Part shown: positions 38,813 through 48,676 of the stretch, in pieces
Layout: each line of letters opens with the position of its first letter
How positions within the stretch are numbered: position 1 is the first letter of the stretch
Source of the DNA: Chondrocystis sp. NIES-4102
GTDB lineage: Bacteria > Cyanobacteriota > Cyanobacteriia > Cyanobacteriales > Xenococcaceae
DNA: 64,000 nt
Direction: 5' to 3'
Assembly (NCBI GenBank): GCA_002368355.1
Contig: AP018281.1
Coordinates: forward strand, 3,906,001 to 3,970,000
Made by a program: the position numbers and the translations under genes
The notes under the pieces: generated by a model
What the model was told of the DNA's origin: nothing
The model's input: only the letters and a program-made list of their open reading frames with translations
The model's database searches: none

Positions 38813-39187
38813 ATGTCGATAATTGAACAAATAAAACCTGCGGGCAAAGCAGATGTAATTATTTACGTACCCTACTATTCCAAAAACAAACATGATTGGC
38901 TACCCCATGCCATTGCACTTTATCGTCAGGCATCTTTAGAGGGAGAACGCCAAATAGAAGGAGGAGAGGGAGTTCCGTTTGTAGCCACCTGGTATGTATC
39001 TAAATTACCATCAGAATTAACCCGTTGTCGTCTACAGTTTGATGGGCAAGCAGAGTTAAGTTACGAAGTAACATTGTCAAATTCAGAGTTTATAGATTAC
39101 CTAATTGATGTCATCATAAATTTTAAGCGATCTAAAAAAACAGATTTTCCAGCAGAATTTTATCGGAAATTATTACGCTTTGATTAA
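38813..39187 (+). CDS. Conserved hypothetical protein, 124 aa
   Basis: A soluble protein with no membrane segment and no domain that I recognise. It is acidic/basic mixed with Trp-rich phrases (HDWLPHAI, FVATWYVSKLP). It lies 30 bases before the BioD/DRTGG gene on the same strand, so the two are likely co-transcribed. Confidence 0.75.
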   Translation: MSIIEQIKPAGKADVIIYVPYYSKNKHDWLPHAIALYRQASLEGERQIEGGEGVPFVATWYVSKLPSELTRCRLQFDGQAELSYEVTLSNSEFIDYLIDVIINFKRSKKTDFPAEFYRKLLRFD

Positions 39188-39217
39188 AAGCAAACAAAAT
39201 TAACCAGGAGTGCGGAC

Positions 39218-40309
39218 GTGGCAAAAAAGGCTAAACATCTTTTGATAGCTTCAACAGAGGCTTACAGTGGTAAATCGGCAACTATTATAGGTTTAAGTCA
39301 TTTATCATCGAAAAAAAATATATCGATTGGTTATGGACAGCCTTTAGCCACTAATCTGTCCGAAAATCATAACGATACCAAGCATTTAGAAGACGCTAAG
39401 TTTATCGCTACTACTTTAGGACTATCACCCAAGCAAGGCAAGTCTCCCTTTCTATCTCTCCAACGTCAGACAATTAATCAGCGTTTGCAGGGAAAAGACC
39501 AACAAGATTATACTCAGCCCTTGCAGGAATATGTTAGAGAAATTGAAGGGGATTTAATTCTTTTAGAGGGTCCTGGTAATCTTTGGGAAGGTAGTATTTT
39601 TAACCTATCTGTACCTGAATTAGCAGATGTGGTAGATGCTTCTATTTTATTGGTAACTCGTTATCATCCTTTATTACTAGTGGGTAGTTTGGTAACAGCT
39701 AAAAAATTTCTAGGCGATCGCCTTTTGGGCGTTGTGATCAATGATATTCCAGCATCAGAATTAAATGTCGCCAAAGAAACTATCAAACCTTATTTAGATG
39801 ATCACGGAATCACTGTATTAGGCATGATCCCTAAAGATCGGATTCTCAACAGTGTTAGTGTTAAAGAAATTGCAACACGCCTCAACGCTCAAGTATTATG
39901 TTGCTCTGAACATCTAGACTGGATGGTAGAAAGTCTTAGTATTGGGGCAATGAATGTTAATTCAGCCTTGGGGTATTTTCGTCAAAGACAGAATATGGCA
40001 GTGGTTACAGGGGGCGATCGCGCAGAACTACAAATGGCAGCCCTAGAAACTTCTACTCATTGTCTGATTTTAACTGGTCGTATTCCTCCTAAAGAATTAA
40101 TTATTGAACGTGCCGAAAGTTTGGAAATTCCTATCCTCTCCGTAGACACTGATACTTTAACTACAGTGGAAATAATTGATAATGCTTTTGGTAAAGTTCC
40201 TATTCAGGAAGATATTAAAGTTAGGCAAATTCAATATTTGATGGAAGAGTATTTTGATTTTGATAGATTAATTAAGATGCTTGGGTTAGAAGTAGTTAAA
40301 TCTGCTTAA
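39218..40309 (+). CDS. BioD-like P-loop/DRTGG-domain protein (phosphotransacetylase-family)
   Basis: A 363-residue protein starting at GTG with a GGAGT site upstream. The N-terminal half is a dethiobiotin-synthetase-like GTPase/ATPase fold with P-loop STEAYSGKSATI and EGDLILLEGPGNLWEG. The C-terminal half is a DRTGG domain (about 215-325, with VVTGGDRAELQMAALE and CLILTGRIPPKE), as found in the N-terminal part of some phosphate acetyltransferases. There is no acetyltransferase domain. Probably a nucleotide-dependent regulator; real role unknown. Confidence 0.82.
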   Translation: MAKKAKHLLIASTEAYSGKSATIIGLSHLSSKKNISIGYGQPLATNLSENHNDTKHLEDAKFIATTLGLSPKQGKSPFLSLQRQTINQRLQGKDQQDYTQPLQEYVREIEGDLILLEGPGNLWEGSIFNLSVPELADVVDASILLVTRYHPLLLVGSLVTAKKFLGDRLLGVVINDIPASELNVAKETIKPYLDDHGITVLGMIPKDRILNSVSVKEIATRLNAQVLCCSEHLDWMVESLSIGAMNVNSALGYFRQRQNMAVVTGGDRAELQMAALETSTHCLILTGRIPPKELIIERAESLEIPILSVDTDTLTTVEIIDNAFGKVPIQEDIKVRQIQYLMEEYFDFDRLIKMLGLEVVKSA

Positions 40310-40412
40310 AGTTATGGTAATTAATTTTATCTTTAGAATCAGTGATGGGGAGACAAGGCAATAGTCCCCCTATCTCACAGTAAAATTTGTCTGACGCAAA
40401 GACGGGTAATTA

Positions 40413-40672
40413 TTAGGTAGTAGGTAGTAGGTAGTAGGTAGTGGGTAGGGGTTGAGAGATAGAAGTCAGGAGTCAGGAGAGAGGTTGCCCTCAAGGATAA
40501 GATAAAGCAAATGGGTAGTAATTAGTAGATAGTCAGGAGTAACAAGTAACAAGTCAATAATTATCCCTCGATCACCATCGCAATTAAAAATAAAAACTAT
40601 CTATCACGGATTAGCTGCGCGTCAAAGCTAAGAGCTAAGAGCTAATGGCTAACAGCTAACAGCTAAAAAACA
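40413..40672. repeat. Heptamer and AGCTAA-type repeat region
   Basis: GTAGTAG heptamers, GTCAGGA units and, near the end, a run of AGCTAAGAGCTAA and AACAGCTAAC units. It fills most of the 396-base gap. No coding potential. Confidence 0.8.
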
Positions 40673-40705
40673 CCCTAAATCTCTCGTTATTTTCAATAAT
40701 TACTA

Positions 40706-43480
40706 TTAAATCTGACCACAATTAGTTTTTCCTTGTGGCAGTCTTTCCCTTATACCCTCAGTAGGATAAGCAGTTAGAATAACTTGACCATTTTCTCTAA
40801 CTTTAATCCCTCTGGCTATTTGAATTTTACCTATACTTGTGTTTATAGGTTCAGCAATAGCGGATGCTGTATTTATTTCCCCGTTAATAATCAGGTTTTG
40901 AGGGGTTAATGGTTGATCTGGAGAAACTGGAATACCACCTTTACCTCTGACAACTAAACTGTTTTTAGCTGTTGTTTCCCTATTAGCTTGACAAGCTTGT
41001 TCAGTGGTTTCTGCTCGTTCAATTAGATTAATAGGTAGTTCTATTGTACCCTCAGTTGGCTTAACGTCAGTAGTTAAAACGGAAATTTCACCATCTATAC
41101 CAAGATTTGAACTAGTACTAAGATCATTAGTTGTAGGATTATCATCAGGGCGTTCTTCTATTCCTAAAATACTTTCTGTAGTAATGTTGATATTTCCTCC
41201 ATTGCCATTAAAAGCCTTAGTCGTAATATCATTATCACCATCGCGAAAAGCCACAATATACTGGGAATTAATATCGATGTTTCCCCCGCTTCCTAAAATA
41301 TCCTGTGAATTGGCAGTTGCGGATATATTACCAGTATCGCTTAAACTTAAAACATTACTAGTGATGTTGATATTTCCACCATCACCGTTATTCGAGTTAG
41401 TATATATTCCAGCATCTCTTCCATTTATGCCTTCTATATTAATTCTTTCTTGAGCATTAATAGCAATATCACCTGCCCTAGCTGCACCAGTACCACTATT
41501 CTTAGCTAAGATTAAAGATCCCCCCAATAAAGAAAGATTACCCGTATTAATTTCAATTTTACCGCCGTTGCCCTCTCCATTTTCCGTTACTTCGGCATTT
41601 ATTTGGGTTTTATCAACATCTACATTATCGTTACTACCATCTAATAAAACTTCTTGTGAAGCATTAAGTGTAATATCACCAGCGTCGCCTGTTCCTCTGG
41701 TAAAGGAGTAGATAGAACCTTGACTCATATTTAATCTTTGAGTGTTGAGGGTAATATCCCCTCCATTACCTTGAGAAGTATTTTCAACAGTGTTGTATAT
41801 TTGACTGTATTTTTCATTTGTGCCTTGGAAAGTTATTTGTTGAGCATTGATAACAACATTACCTCCATCTCCCTTTCCGCCAATATCTGCCACAATAGAA
41901 GATCCTCCAAGAAGCGAAAAGTTATTTGTATTGATTTCTAAATTACCACCGTTTCCCTCTGCACCATATCCTACTTGTGTATTTATTTGTGTAGAACCAG
42001 TATCTTGATTGTCATTAATCCCATTTAAGATAACTTTTTTTGAAGCATTAATAGTAATATTGCCTGCATTGCCTTTGCCGTAGGTATTAGAAATAATAAA
42101 AGTTGAATCTCCAGCAGATAAGGAATTAGCTTGAATATTTATATCGCCTGCATTACCTATTGCTCCTTCGACAACTTGATTTAAGATGTCTCCGCCACTT
42201 AGTTGTATCTCATTGGCAGTAATGGCAAGATTCCCTGTATTACCTTCGCCGTAGGTTTTTGCCACAACAGAAGCGCGATCGCTTATTTGCAGTAAATTAG
42301 TATTAATAGTTATTCCACCTGAATTTCCTTTTGCAGTACTATTGAGTTTAGGATTTCTCCCTAAGTTGGGATTATTTACATCATTAGCTTGTAATCCAAC
42401 CATATTACGAATTGCAGTTTCGTAATCGTAGGCTTCAAATATACCTGGATTATTTTCTATCCCACCACTTCCTATTAATTTAACTGAATCAGTGGCATTT
42501 ATAGTAATATCTCCTGCTTGGGCATTAGGAGAAGTTGTATCTTCGGCTATTCCTGCATATAATTCACTCAAACCTGATAATTCGAGCCTTCTAGCATTAA
42601 CATTGATTGAACCTCCTCCATCAGCAGTAGTTTTTACTCTAGATTGTTGTGTTAAAGTTACGTCTCCTCTAGATATTCCTTCGGGAAAAGTTAGGCTACC
42701 ATTGTCATTGATTAATACTTCTCCTGCTTGAGTTAATCCTCCTAACTCAACTTTTCCTCCTGGGGCGGTAATGCCTGCTGCATCTTCTAAAATTACATCG
42801 CCACCAATTAAAGCAATGGTTTGATTAGTATCAACGGTTAAACCCACAGACTCTAAAATAGTAAATTCTGTGCCTGTAAATGCAGGGTTAAGATTTTGAT
42901 TAATCACTCTGGAAGTTAAACCAAAATTAGAACGATTGATAATATCCCCAGGTGCAGCTCGAAAACCTAAACCAATTGGTGCATTAACTGTTAGTAGAGG
43001 TGGATTATTTATATCCGTTGCGCTAAATTCCCCATCCTCAAATAAAATATTGCTGGCACTACTAGCGTAAAAAGAGCCACCTACATCAAGGCTGGCATTT
43101 TCCCCAAAGATAATACCCGCAGGATTAATTAAAAATAAATTAGCACTACCGTTAGCACTAATTAAACCGTCGATGTTAGAAATGTTACCGCCTGTAACTC
43201 TAGAAAAGATATTAGAGACATCATTAGCATTATTAAAAGCAGCCTCATTACCAGTGGGAATAGAAAAATCGTTAAAACTGTGAAATAAATTATTCCCTCG
43301 TGTTTCTCCGCCCGTAATCTCAGCCACATTACCATTTTGAGTGACTTGTGTATTAACTGTGCCATCAGGAGTTACTTGGGCGATCGCGTAGCCACGGGAA
43401 AGAAAAAGAGAGCCTAAAATATAAAGAAAAATTTGCAATACAGAAGAAAAACCTTTTATCACAGCAACTTTCCTAATCAA
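40706..43480 (-). CDS. TpsA-type exoprotein with filamentous haemagglutinin N-terminal domain
   Basis: A 924-residue secreted protein. Signal peptide (FLYILGSLFLSRGYAIAQ) followed by the TPS secretion domain (about 35-250) with the family blocks GGETRGNNLFHSFNDFS and FLINPAGIIFGENASLD. The rest is a repeat-rich beta-helix with many GNGGNI(T/N)I motifs. The C-terminal end carries a conserved element: CQANRETTAKNSLVVRG then GKGGIPVSPDQPL. No TpsB partner is adjacent; the TpsB at 48677 may serve it. Likely surface adhesin or biofilm component. Confidence 0.88.
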   Translation of the reverse strand: MIRKVAVIKGFSSVLQIFLYILGSLFLSRGYAIAQVTPDGTVNTQVTQNGNVAEITGGETRGNNLFHSFNDFSIPTGNEAAFNNANDVSNIFSRVTGGNISNIDGLISANGSANLFLINPAGIIFGENASLDVGGSFYASSASNILFEDGEFSATDINNPPLLTVNAPIGLGFRAAPGDIINRSNFGLTSRVINQNLNPAFTGTEFTILESVGLTVDTNQTIALIGGDVILEDAAGITAPGGKVELGGLTQAGEVLINDNGSLTFPEGISRGDVTLTQQSRVKTTADGGGSINVNARRLELSGLSELYAGIAEDTTSPNAQAGDITINATDSVKLIGSGGIENNPGIFEAYDYETAIRNMVGLQANDVNNPNLGRNPKLNSTAKGNSGGITINTNLLQISDRASVVAKTYGEGNTGNLAITANEIQLSGGDILNQVVEGAIGNAGDINIQANSLSAGDSTFIISNTYGKGNAGNITINASKKVILNGINDNQDTGSTQINTQVGYGAEGNGGNLEINTNNFSLLGGSSIVADIGGKGDGGNVVINAQQITFQGTNEKYSQIYNTVENTSQGNGGDITLNTQRLNMSQGSIYSFTRGTGDAGDITLNASQEVLLDGSNDNVDVDKTQINAEVTENGEGNGGKIEINTGNLSLLGGSLILAKNSGTGAARAGDIAINAQERINIEGINGRDAGIYTNSNNGDGGNINITSNVLSLSDTGNISATANSQDILGSGGNIDINSQYIVAFRDGDNDITTKAFNGNGGNINITTESILGIEERPDDNPTTNDLSTSSNLGIDGEISVLTTDVKPTEGTIELPINLIERAETTEQACQANRETTAKNSLVVRGKGGIPVSPDQPLTPQNLIINGEINTASAIAEPINTSIGKIQIARGIKVRENGQVILTAYPTEGIRERLPQGKTNCGQI

Positions 43481-43539
43481 GTTAGAACTTCAAGCTTTAG
43501 GAATACTACCATGTTGTCTTGTGTAATTGGCTGGAATTA

Positions 43540-43582
43540 AATATAAAATAAGGCTATCCCACACTGCTTATGAGATAACCTT
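43540..43582 (-). terminator. Terminator of the groESL operon
   Basis: On the minus strand a nine-base stem AAGGTTATC/GATAGCCTT (one G-U pair; 43574-43582 with 43550-43558), with a 15-base loop, is followed by ATTTTATATTT. It lies 48 bases after the groEL stop codon. Confidence 0.7.
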
Positions 43583-43629
43583 ACATATCTATATCTAACA
43601 AATTAAAAATTTAGGTGTAATGCGGTCAA

Positions 43630-45258
43630 TTAATAATCAAAATCACCACCAGCACCAGCACCAGCACCACCTTTATCTTTTTCTGGTTTATCTACCACAA
43701 TACATTCAGTAGTTAAAACCATACCAGCGATAGAAGCTGCATTTTGTAGGGCTGAACGGGTTACTTTTGCAGGGTCAACAATACCAGCGTCGAACATATT
43801 AACATATTCATTGCTAGCAGCATTATAACCAGTGCTAAAGTCTTTTTCTTTAACTCTTTCTGCTACTACCGCACCGTTTTGACCAGCATTTTCAGCAATT
43901 CTTTTTAGAGGCGCAGTTAAAGCACGAGCAACAATAGTTGCACCTGTTAGAGCTTCATCTTTAAGATTAGCATTTGCCCATTCTTCTAACCCAGGGGCTA
44001 AATGAGCTAAAGTTGTACCACCACCAGGAACAATACCTTCTTCCACAGCAGCTTTGGTAGCGTTAATAGCATCTTCTAAACGTAGTTTGCGATCTTTCAT
44101 TTCGGTTTCAGTTGCAGCACCGACTTTAATTACCGCTACACCACCAGATAGTTTAGCTAAACGTTCTTGTAGTTTTTCTTGATCGTAGGAAGATTCAGTT
44201 TCTTCGATCTGACGACGAATTTGCTGACAACGTTTTTTAACTGCTTCTTCATTACCTTCTGCCACGATAGTAGTGCTATCTTTGGTAATGTTGATACGAC
44301 GAGCAGTACCTAGGGTATCAATCTTAGTGTTTTCTAATTTCAAGCCTGCATCTTCAGAAATTACTTGTCCACCAGTTAAGACAGCAATATCTTCTAACAT
44401 TTGCTTACGGCGATCGCCAAAACCTGGGGCTTTAATAGCAGCGACATTAAGTACACCTCGTAGACGGTTAACTACTAAAGTTGCCAATGCTTCTTTTTCG
44501 ATATCTTCGGCGATAATTACTAAAGGTTTGCCTTGACGAGCAACTTGTTCGAGGATGGGAACTAGATCTTGAACTAGGGTAATTTTGCGATCGGTAATGA
44601 GAATGAAAGGCTCTTCTAGAGTAGCTTCCATACGCTCAGTATCAGTTACAAAGTATGGGGAGATATAACCCTTATCAAAGCGCATCCCTTCAGTAATTTC
44701 TAGTTCAGTAGTCATAGACTTACCTTCTTCTAGAGAAATTACCCCTTCTTTACCGACTTTATCCATTGCTTGGGCAATCATATTGCCTACTTCTTCGTCG
44801 TTACCAGCAGAAATTGTACCAACTTGCGCGATCGCTCTGGAATCTTCTACAGGTTTTGATTGCTCTTGTATTTTACCGACTAAATGCTCAATGGCTTTGT
44901 CTATACCGCGTTTAATTGCAATAGGATTTGCACCAGCAGCTACGTTACGTAAACCTTCTTTAACGATCGCGTGGGCTAAAACTGTGGCGGTAGTAGTCCC
45001 GTCTCCTGCTACATCATTGGTTTTGGACGCAGCTTGACGAATTAAAGATACGCCTGTATTCTCGATGTGATCTTCTAATTCAATTTCTTTGGCGATTGTA
45101 ATCCCATCGTTAACAATTTGGGGCGCGCCAAATTTTTTTTCTAGGACAACATTACGTCCTTTTGGGCCGAGGGTAACTGCTACTGCTTCTGCTAGTAAGT
45201 CTATACCTTTTTCTAATGCGCGACGAGCTTCGTCGTTATATATAATCGATTTAGCCAT
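43630..45258 (-). CDS. groEL: 60 kDa chaperonin GroEL
   Basis: A 542-residue chaperonin subunit with ATP-site [11 protein letters not shown] near residues 85-95 and the usual apical and equatorial domain sequences. The tail reads [13 protein letters not shown], a mix of the Gly-rich end and an acidic finish rather than the GGM repeats of E. coli. It folds proteins together with GroES in a two-gene operon. It is the operon copy (GroEL1 type) by location behind groES and CIRCE; a second groEL is usual in cyanobacteria but is not in this window. Confidence 0.96.
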   Translation of the reverse strand: MAKSIIYNDEARRALEKGIDLLAEAVAVTLGPKGRNVVLEKKFGAPQIVNDGITIAKEIELEDHIENTGVSLIRQAASKTNDVAGDGTTTATVLAHAIVKEGLRNVAAGANPIAIKRGIDKAIEHLVGKIQEQSKPVEDSRAIAQVGTISAGNDEEVGNMIAQAMDKVGKEGVISLEEGKSMTTELEITEGMRFDKGYISPYFVTDTERMEATLEEPFILITDRKITLVQDLVPILEQVARQGKPLVIIAEDIEKEALATLVVNRLRGVLNVAAIKAPGFGDRRKQMLEDIAVLTGGQVISEDAGLKLENTKIDTLGTARRINITKDSTTIVAEGNEEAVKKRCQQIRRQIEETESSYDQEKLQERLAKLSGGVAVIKVGAATETEMKDRKLRLEDAINATKAAVEEGIVPGGGTTLAHLAPGLEEWANANLKDEALTGATIVARALTAPLKRIAENAGQNGAVVAERVKEKDFSTGYNAASNEYVNMFDAGIVDPAKVTRSALQNAASIAGMVLTTECIVVDKPEKDKGGAGAGAGGDFDY

Positions 45259-45345
45259 AAAATTGGTTTGCCTTTAAGGAAATGATCAATGGTAATTAAA
45301 TGAGTTTTTGTATACTGTTGAGTTCAGTATTTCTTTCTACTTAAC

Positions 45346-45657
45346 TTAGGAAACTGCTGCTAAAATATCTTTTTCTGATAGCAAGACATATTCTTGTCCA
45401 CCTAGTTTGATGTCAGTGCCAGCATACTTAGAATAAAGAACTTTATCGCCAACTTTTACTTCTAAATTTGTGTAACTACCGTCATCGTTACGTTTTCCAG
45501 GGCCTACACCTACAACTTCCCCAATTTGAGGTTTTTCTTTGGCTGCATCAGGTAGAAAAATACCACCTGCAGTTTGTTCCTCGCTTTCGCTAACTTTAAT
45601 AAATACGCGATCGCCTAAAGGTTTTACAGTTGAAACGTTAATGCTTATAGCTGCCAT
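45346..45657 (-). CDS. groES: 10 kDa chaperonin GroES
   Basis: A 103-residue co-chaperonin with the mobile loop ([19 protein letters not shown]), the conserved [12 protein letters not shown] opening and [13 protein letters not shown] near the end. First gene of the operon, 87 bases before groEL, controlled by the CIRCE operator upstream. Confidence 0.96.
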   Translation of the reverse strand: MAAISINVSTVKPLGDRVFIKVSESEEQTAGGIFLPDAAKEKPQIGEVVGVGPGKRNDDGSYTNLEVKVGDKVLYSKYAGTDIKLGGQEYVLLSEKDILAAVS

Positions 45658-45709
45658 GCTTAGTTCTCCAGAATAATTAAACCCTTGATGATGAGTTGTG
45701 TCTTTTAGA

Positions 45710-45736
45710 TTAGCACTCTCACCTTCCGACTGCTAA
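45710..45736 (-). promoter_or_regulatory. CIRCE operator (HrcA site)
   Basis: TTAGCACTC, nine-base spacer, GACTGCTAA. It matches the consensus TTAGCACTC-N9-GAGTGCTAA with one mismatch in the right arm (GAC for GAG). It lies 53 bases before the groES start, which fits HrcA repression of groESL. Confidence 0.92.
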
Positions 45737-45764
45737 TTTAGCTAAATTAGTTAACAGATGGCAA
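45735..45764 (-). promoter_or_regulatory. Candidate sigma-70 promoter of groESL
   Basis: On the minus strand TTGCCA (45764-45759) and TAAATT (45740-45735) are separated by 18 bases, and the -10 element borders the CIRCE operator. Spacing is right, -10 is imperfect. Confidence 0.5.
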
Positions 45765-45803
45765 CGGTATTAGTAGTGTGGTTTACCGTACAATTATGTT
45801 ATT

Positions 45804-46125
45804 TAGGAGTCAGGAGTCAGGAAGGGGGACACAGGAGACAGGAGACAGGAGACAGGAGTCAGGAGTCAGGAGTCAGGAGAGGGTAGTAGGTAGTAGGCGC
45901 GGAAAGCGTCCCTGAACGCACGCTTGCTTTGGTCGCCAAAGCGCGAACGTGACGATAGTAGGTAGTGGGTAGTGGGTAGGGGAGTAATCCCACAAGGGGA
46001 CAATGAGAGTAAGCAGTAATGAGGGGGTAGTAGGTAGTGAGTAGGGGAGTAATCCCACAAGGGGACAATGTAGGTAATAGGTAATTAAAGCTAACAGCTA
46101 AGAAGCTCAGAAGCTCACAGCTAAT
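45804..46125. repeat. Composite repeat region
   Basis: GAGTCAG and GAGACAG heptamers, the reverse copy of the 59-62 base GC-rich element (45895-45956), GTAGTGG units, two reverse copies of CATTGTCCCCTTGTGGGAT (45987-46005 and 46052-46070) and AGCTAACAGC units at the end. Several small minus-strand ORFs here are reading-frame products of the repeats. Confidence 0.85.
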
Positions 46126-46169
46126 AAATAAAAACCAGTAGAGACTATAAAATAAACCGTTTCTCAAAA

Positions 46170-46814
46170 ATGTTGAAACAAAGAAATACACTACCACGAA
46201 TACTTATTTCTCTGATAGTTGCAGGATGTGTTTATGTTTTTTTGCCCTCATCGACTTTTTTGGTAAGTCGTTTAATTATGAGTTGGGATGCAGGGGTGAT
46301 ATGTCTATTGGTTTTAATTGGCAAGATGATTATTCATGCCACACCCGAAAAGATGCGTCGTAATGCTCAAATTTTAGATGAAAATCGTTTAACAATTTTA
46401 ATTTTATTTGTGGCTGCTGCTTGTGCCAGTCTTATGGCGATCGCTTATATTTTGAAGCATAGTCAAGGTCTTCTGGGGTGGCAGTTAACCTTACATATTA
46501 GTTTGGCGATCGCTACTATTATTGTTTCTTGGGTATTAATCCATACTTCTTTTGCAATACATTACGCTCATTTGTACTATAAAAATAGTACGAAAGAAAA
46601 TATAGCAGGCTTAGATTTCCCTCAAGAACCATTACCAGACTATTGGGATTTTCTCTATTTCTCTTTTATAATTGGCATGACTTGTCAGGTGAGTGACGTT
46701 GCTATATCCACTCGCCCTATGAGAAGACTAGCTTTATTTCATGGGATTTTAACTTTTTTCTTCAACACGGTAATTGTGGCATTGAGTGTAAATATCATTG
46801 CTGGCTTGAAATGA
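46170..46814 (+). CDS. DUF1345 membrane protein
   Basis: A 214-residue protein with about five to six membrane segments and family phrases IHTSFAIHYAHLYY, LPDYWDFLYFSFIIGMTCQVSDV and RRLALFHGILTFFFN. Function is not known. Its stop is one base from that of glcD, which converges on it. Confidence 0.85.
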   Translation: MLKQRNTLPRILISLIVAGCVYVFLPSSTFLVSRLIMSWDAGVICLLVLIGKMIIHATPEKMRRNAQILDENRLTILILFVAAACASLMAIAYILKHSQGLLGWQLTLHISLAIATIIVSWVLIHTSFAIHYAHLYYKNSTKENIAGLDFPQEPLPDYWDFLYFSFIIGMTCQVSDVAISTRPMRRLALFHGILTFFFNTVIVALSVNIIAGLK

Positions 46815-46815
46815 A

Positions 46816-48294
46816 TTAATATAATTCCGCCTGCTGAAACTTCTGGGTTTTTTGGGCGTTAGCAGCTTCGCCACAGCTACGGGGAGTAGGGAAAATCTTA
46901 CCTGGATTTGCTAGCCCTTTATCATTCAAAGCGGTACGTATATATTGCATCGTTTCTAAATCAACTTTATTAAACATATAAGGCATATAGCAATTTTTAT
47001 CTGCACCGATACCATGTTCTCCCGATAAACTTCCGCCAGCATCAACACAGAGTTTGAGAATTTCCCCTCCAATCTCTTCTACTGTTTCAAAAGCTCCATC
47101 AACGGCATTATCATAAAGAATGAGAGGGTGAAGATTACCATCGCCAGCATGAAAGACATTAGCGATTTTATAACCATAGCGATCGCTTAACGCCTTAATC
47201 TCGCTTAACACTTCTACTAATTTGGTGCGTGGAATTACCCCATCTTGAACAAAATAATCAGGACTCATATGTCCTGCTGCTGCAAAAGCTGCCTTTCTCC
47301 CTTTCCATAATTTGGCGCGCGTATCGAGATCATTAGCTGTGGTAATACCAGTTGCCAGATTTTGCCGACAGATGGCTTCAACTTGTTTTTTATATGTCTT
47401 AACTTCTACTTCTAAACCGTCTAACTCTACCAAAAGTACAGCAGCCGCATTACGATCATAACACCCAGTCGCTACAATATCTTCTACGGCGTTAATACTA
47501 AGATTATCCATAATTTCCATACCCGCAGGAATTATTCCAGCACTGATAATATCTGCCACTGCTGCCCCTGAAGCTTCTACGGTGGGGAAATTTGCTAAGA
47601 CGACACAAACAGATTCGGGTCTTTTTAGGATACGTAATGTTACTTCTGTAGCGATGCCTAATGTTCCTTCCGATCCGACAAATAAACCTGTTAAATCATA
47701 TCCTGGCATTTCAGGGACTGCACCACCCACATCAATTATTGAACCATTAGTGGTAACTATCTTTAAGCCTAAAACATGATTAGTAGTAACACCATATTTA
47801 AGACAGTGAACACCCCCTGAATTTTCCGCCACATTCCCACCAATAGAACAAATAATTTGGCTAGAAGGATCTGGGGCATAATAAAACCCTGCACCACTAA
47901 CTGCTTGAGTTACCCAATTATTAATTACTCCAGGTTGGACGGTAATACAGTGATTATTTAAATCTTGCTGTAAAATTTGGTTCATTCTAGCGGTAACAAT
48001 TAGAACACAGTCTTGTGTTGGTAATGCGCCCCCAGATAAACCCGTACCTGCACCCCTAGCCACCCAAGGTATATTTTGGTCATAGCAAACTTTAACAACA
48101 CCTGCCACCTGTTCTGTAGTACGGGGCAACACCACAAGGGCGGGACGTTGGCGATAGCTTGGTATACCATCGCATTCATAAGTTAATAATTCTTCTTTAC
48201 GTACTACTACTCCATCTTTGCCAACTATGGCGATGAATTGATTGATAATTGGTTGCCATTTATTGCTAGTAGACGAAAAAAGTTTGCTAAACAT
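46816..48294 (-). CDS. glcD: Glycolate oxidase/dehydrogenase subunit GlcD
   Basis: A 492-residue FAD-dependent enzyme that oxidises glycolate to glyoxylate in photorespiration. FAD-binding PCMH domain: ARGAGTGLSGG and NVAENSGGVHCLKYG; the oxidase C-terminal domain has FHAGDGNLHPLI and GSLSGEHGIGADK. Length agrees with GlcD. The partner subunits (GlcE, GlcF) are not adjacent; a D-lactate dehydrogenase role is a less likely alternative. Confidence 0.9.
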   Translation of the reverse strand: MFSKLFSSTSNKWQPIINQFIAIVGKDGVVVRKEELLTYECDGIPSYRQRPALVVLPRTTEQVAGVVKVCYDQNIPWVARGAGTGLSGGALPTQDCVLIVTARMNQILQQDLNNHCITVQPGVINNWVTQAVSGAGFYYAPDPSSQIICSIGGNVAENSGGVHCLKYGVTTNHVLGLKIVTTNGSIIDVGGAVPEMPGYDLTGLFVGSEGTLGIATEVTLRILKRPESVCVVLANFPTVEASGAAVADIISAGIIPAGMEIMDNLSINAVEDIVATGCYDRNAAAVLLVELDGLEVEVKTYKKQVEAICRQNLATGITTANDLDTRAKLWKGRKAAFAAAGHMSPDYFVQDGVIPRTKLVEVLSEIKALSDRYGYKIANVFHAGDGNLHPLILYDNAVDGAFETVEEIGGEILKLCVDAGGSLSGEHGIGADKNCYMPYMFNKVDLETMQYIRTALNDKGLANPGKIFPTPRSCGEAANAQKTQKFQQAELY

Positions 48295-48676
48295 CTTAAA
48301 TTGTAATTTTTACTAAATTCCCCTTGATCTTCATGATATCTGAATTTACCTTAGTTATGCTTAGACACAATAACTTAGGATTAATTTTCATTTTTAGATA
48401 GCAGATAAACAAACTTTTGCTATTTTTGTCAGTTAATTTGGGTTAACACCTCTCAAGGATTGAAGAGATAATTATCAACTATTTATTATTAATTATTGAA
48501 CTGTATATTTTCTCTACCCAAAGAAAAATACCAAAAAAATGATTGAATTACTTAATGGTAATTACGCATAAAGTCATCAATTTAGGAATATTGATCGTCA
48601 AAAATACCCAGGTGATTAAATTATAAATTCACCTACAATAGAATGTCTTTATTAGAGGGCGGATTTTCGATTTATC
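48295..48676. other. Intergenic, likely promoter region of the TPS-CHAT cassette
   Basis: About 380 AT-rich bases between divergent glcD and the TpsB gene. No heptamer arrays and no ORF. No clear promoter motif could be assigned. Confidence 0.45.

Noticed and set aside
45859-46197. Three overlapping minus ORFs rich in Leu, Pro and Tyr
   Set aside because: They arise from GTAGTGG and related repeats and share no protein features.
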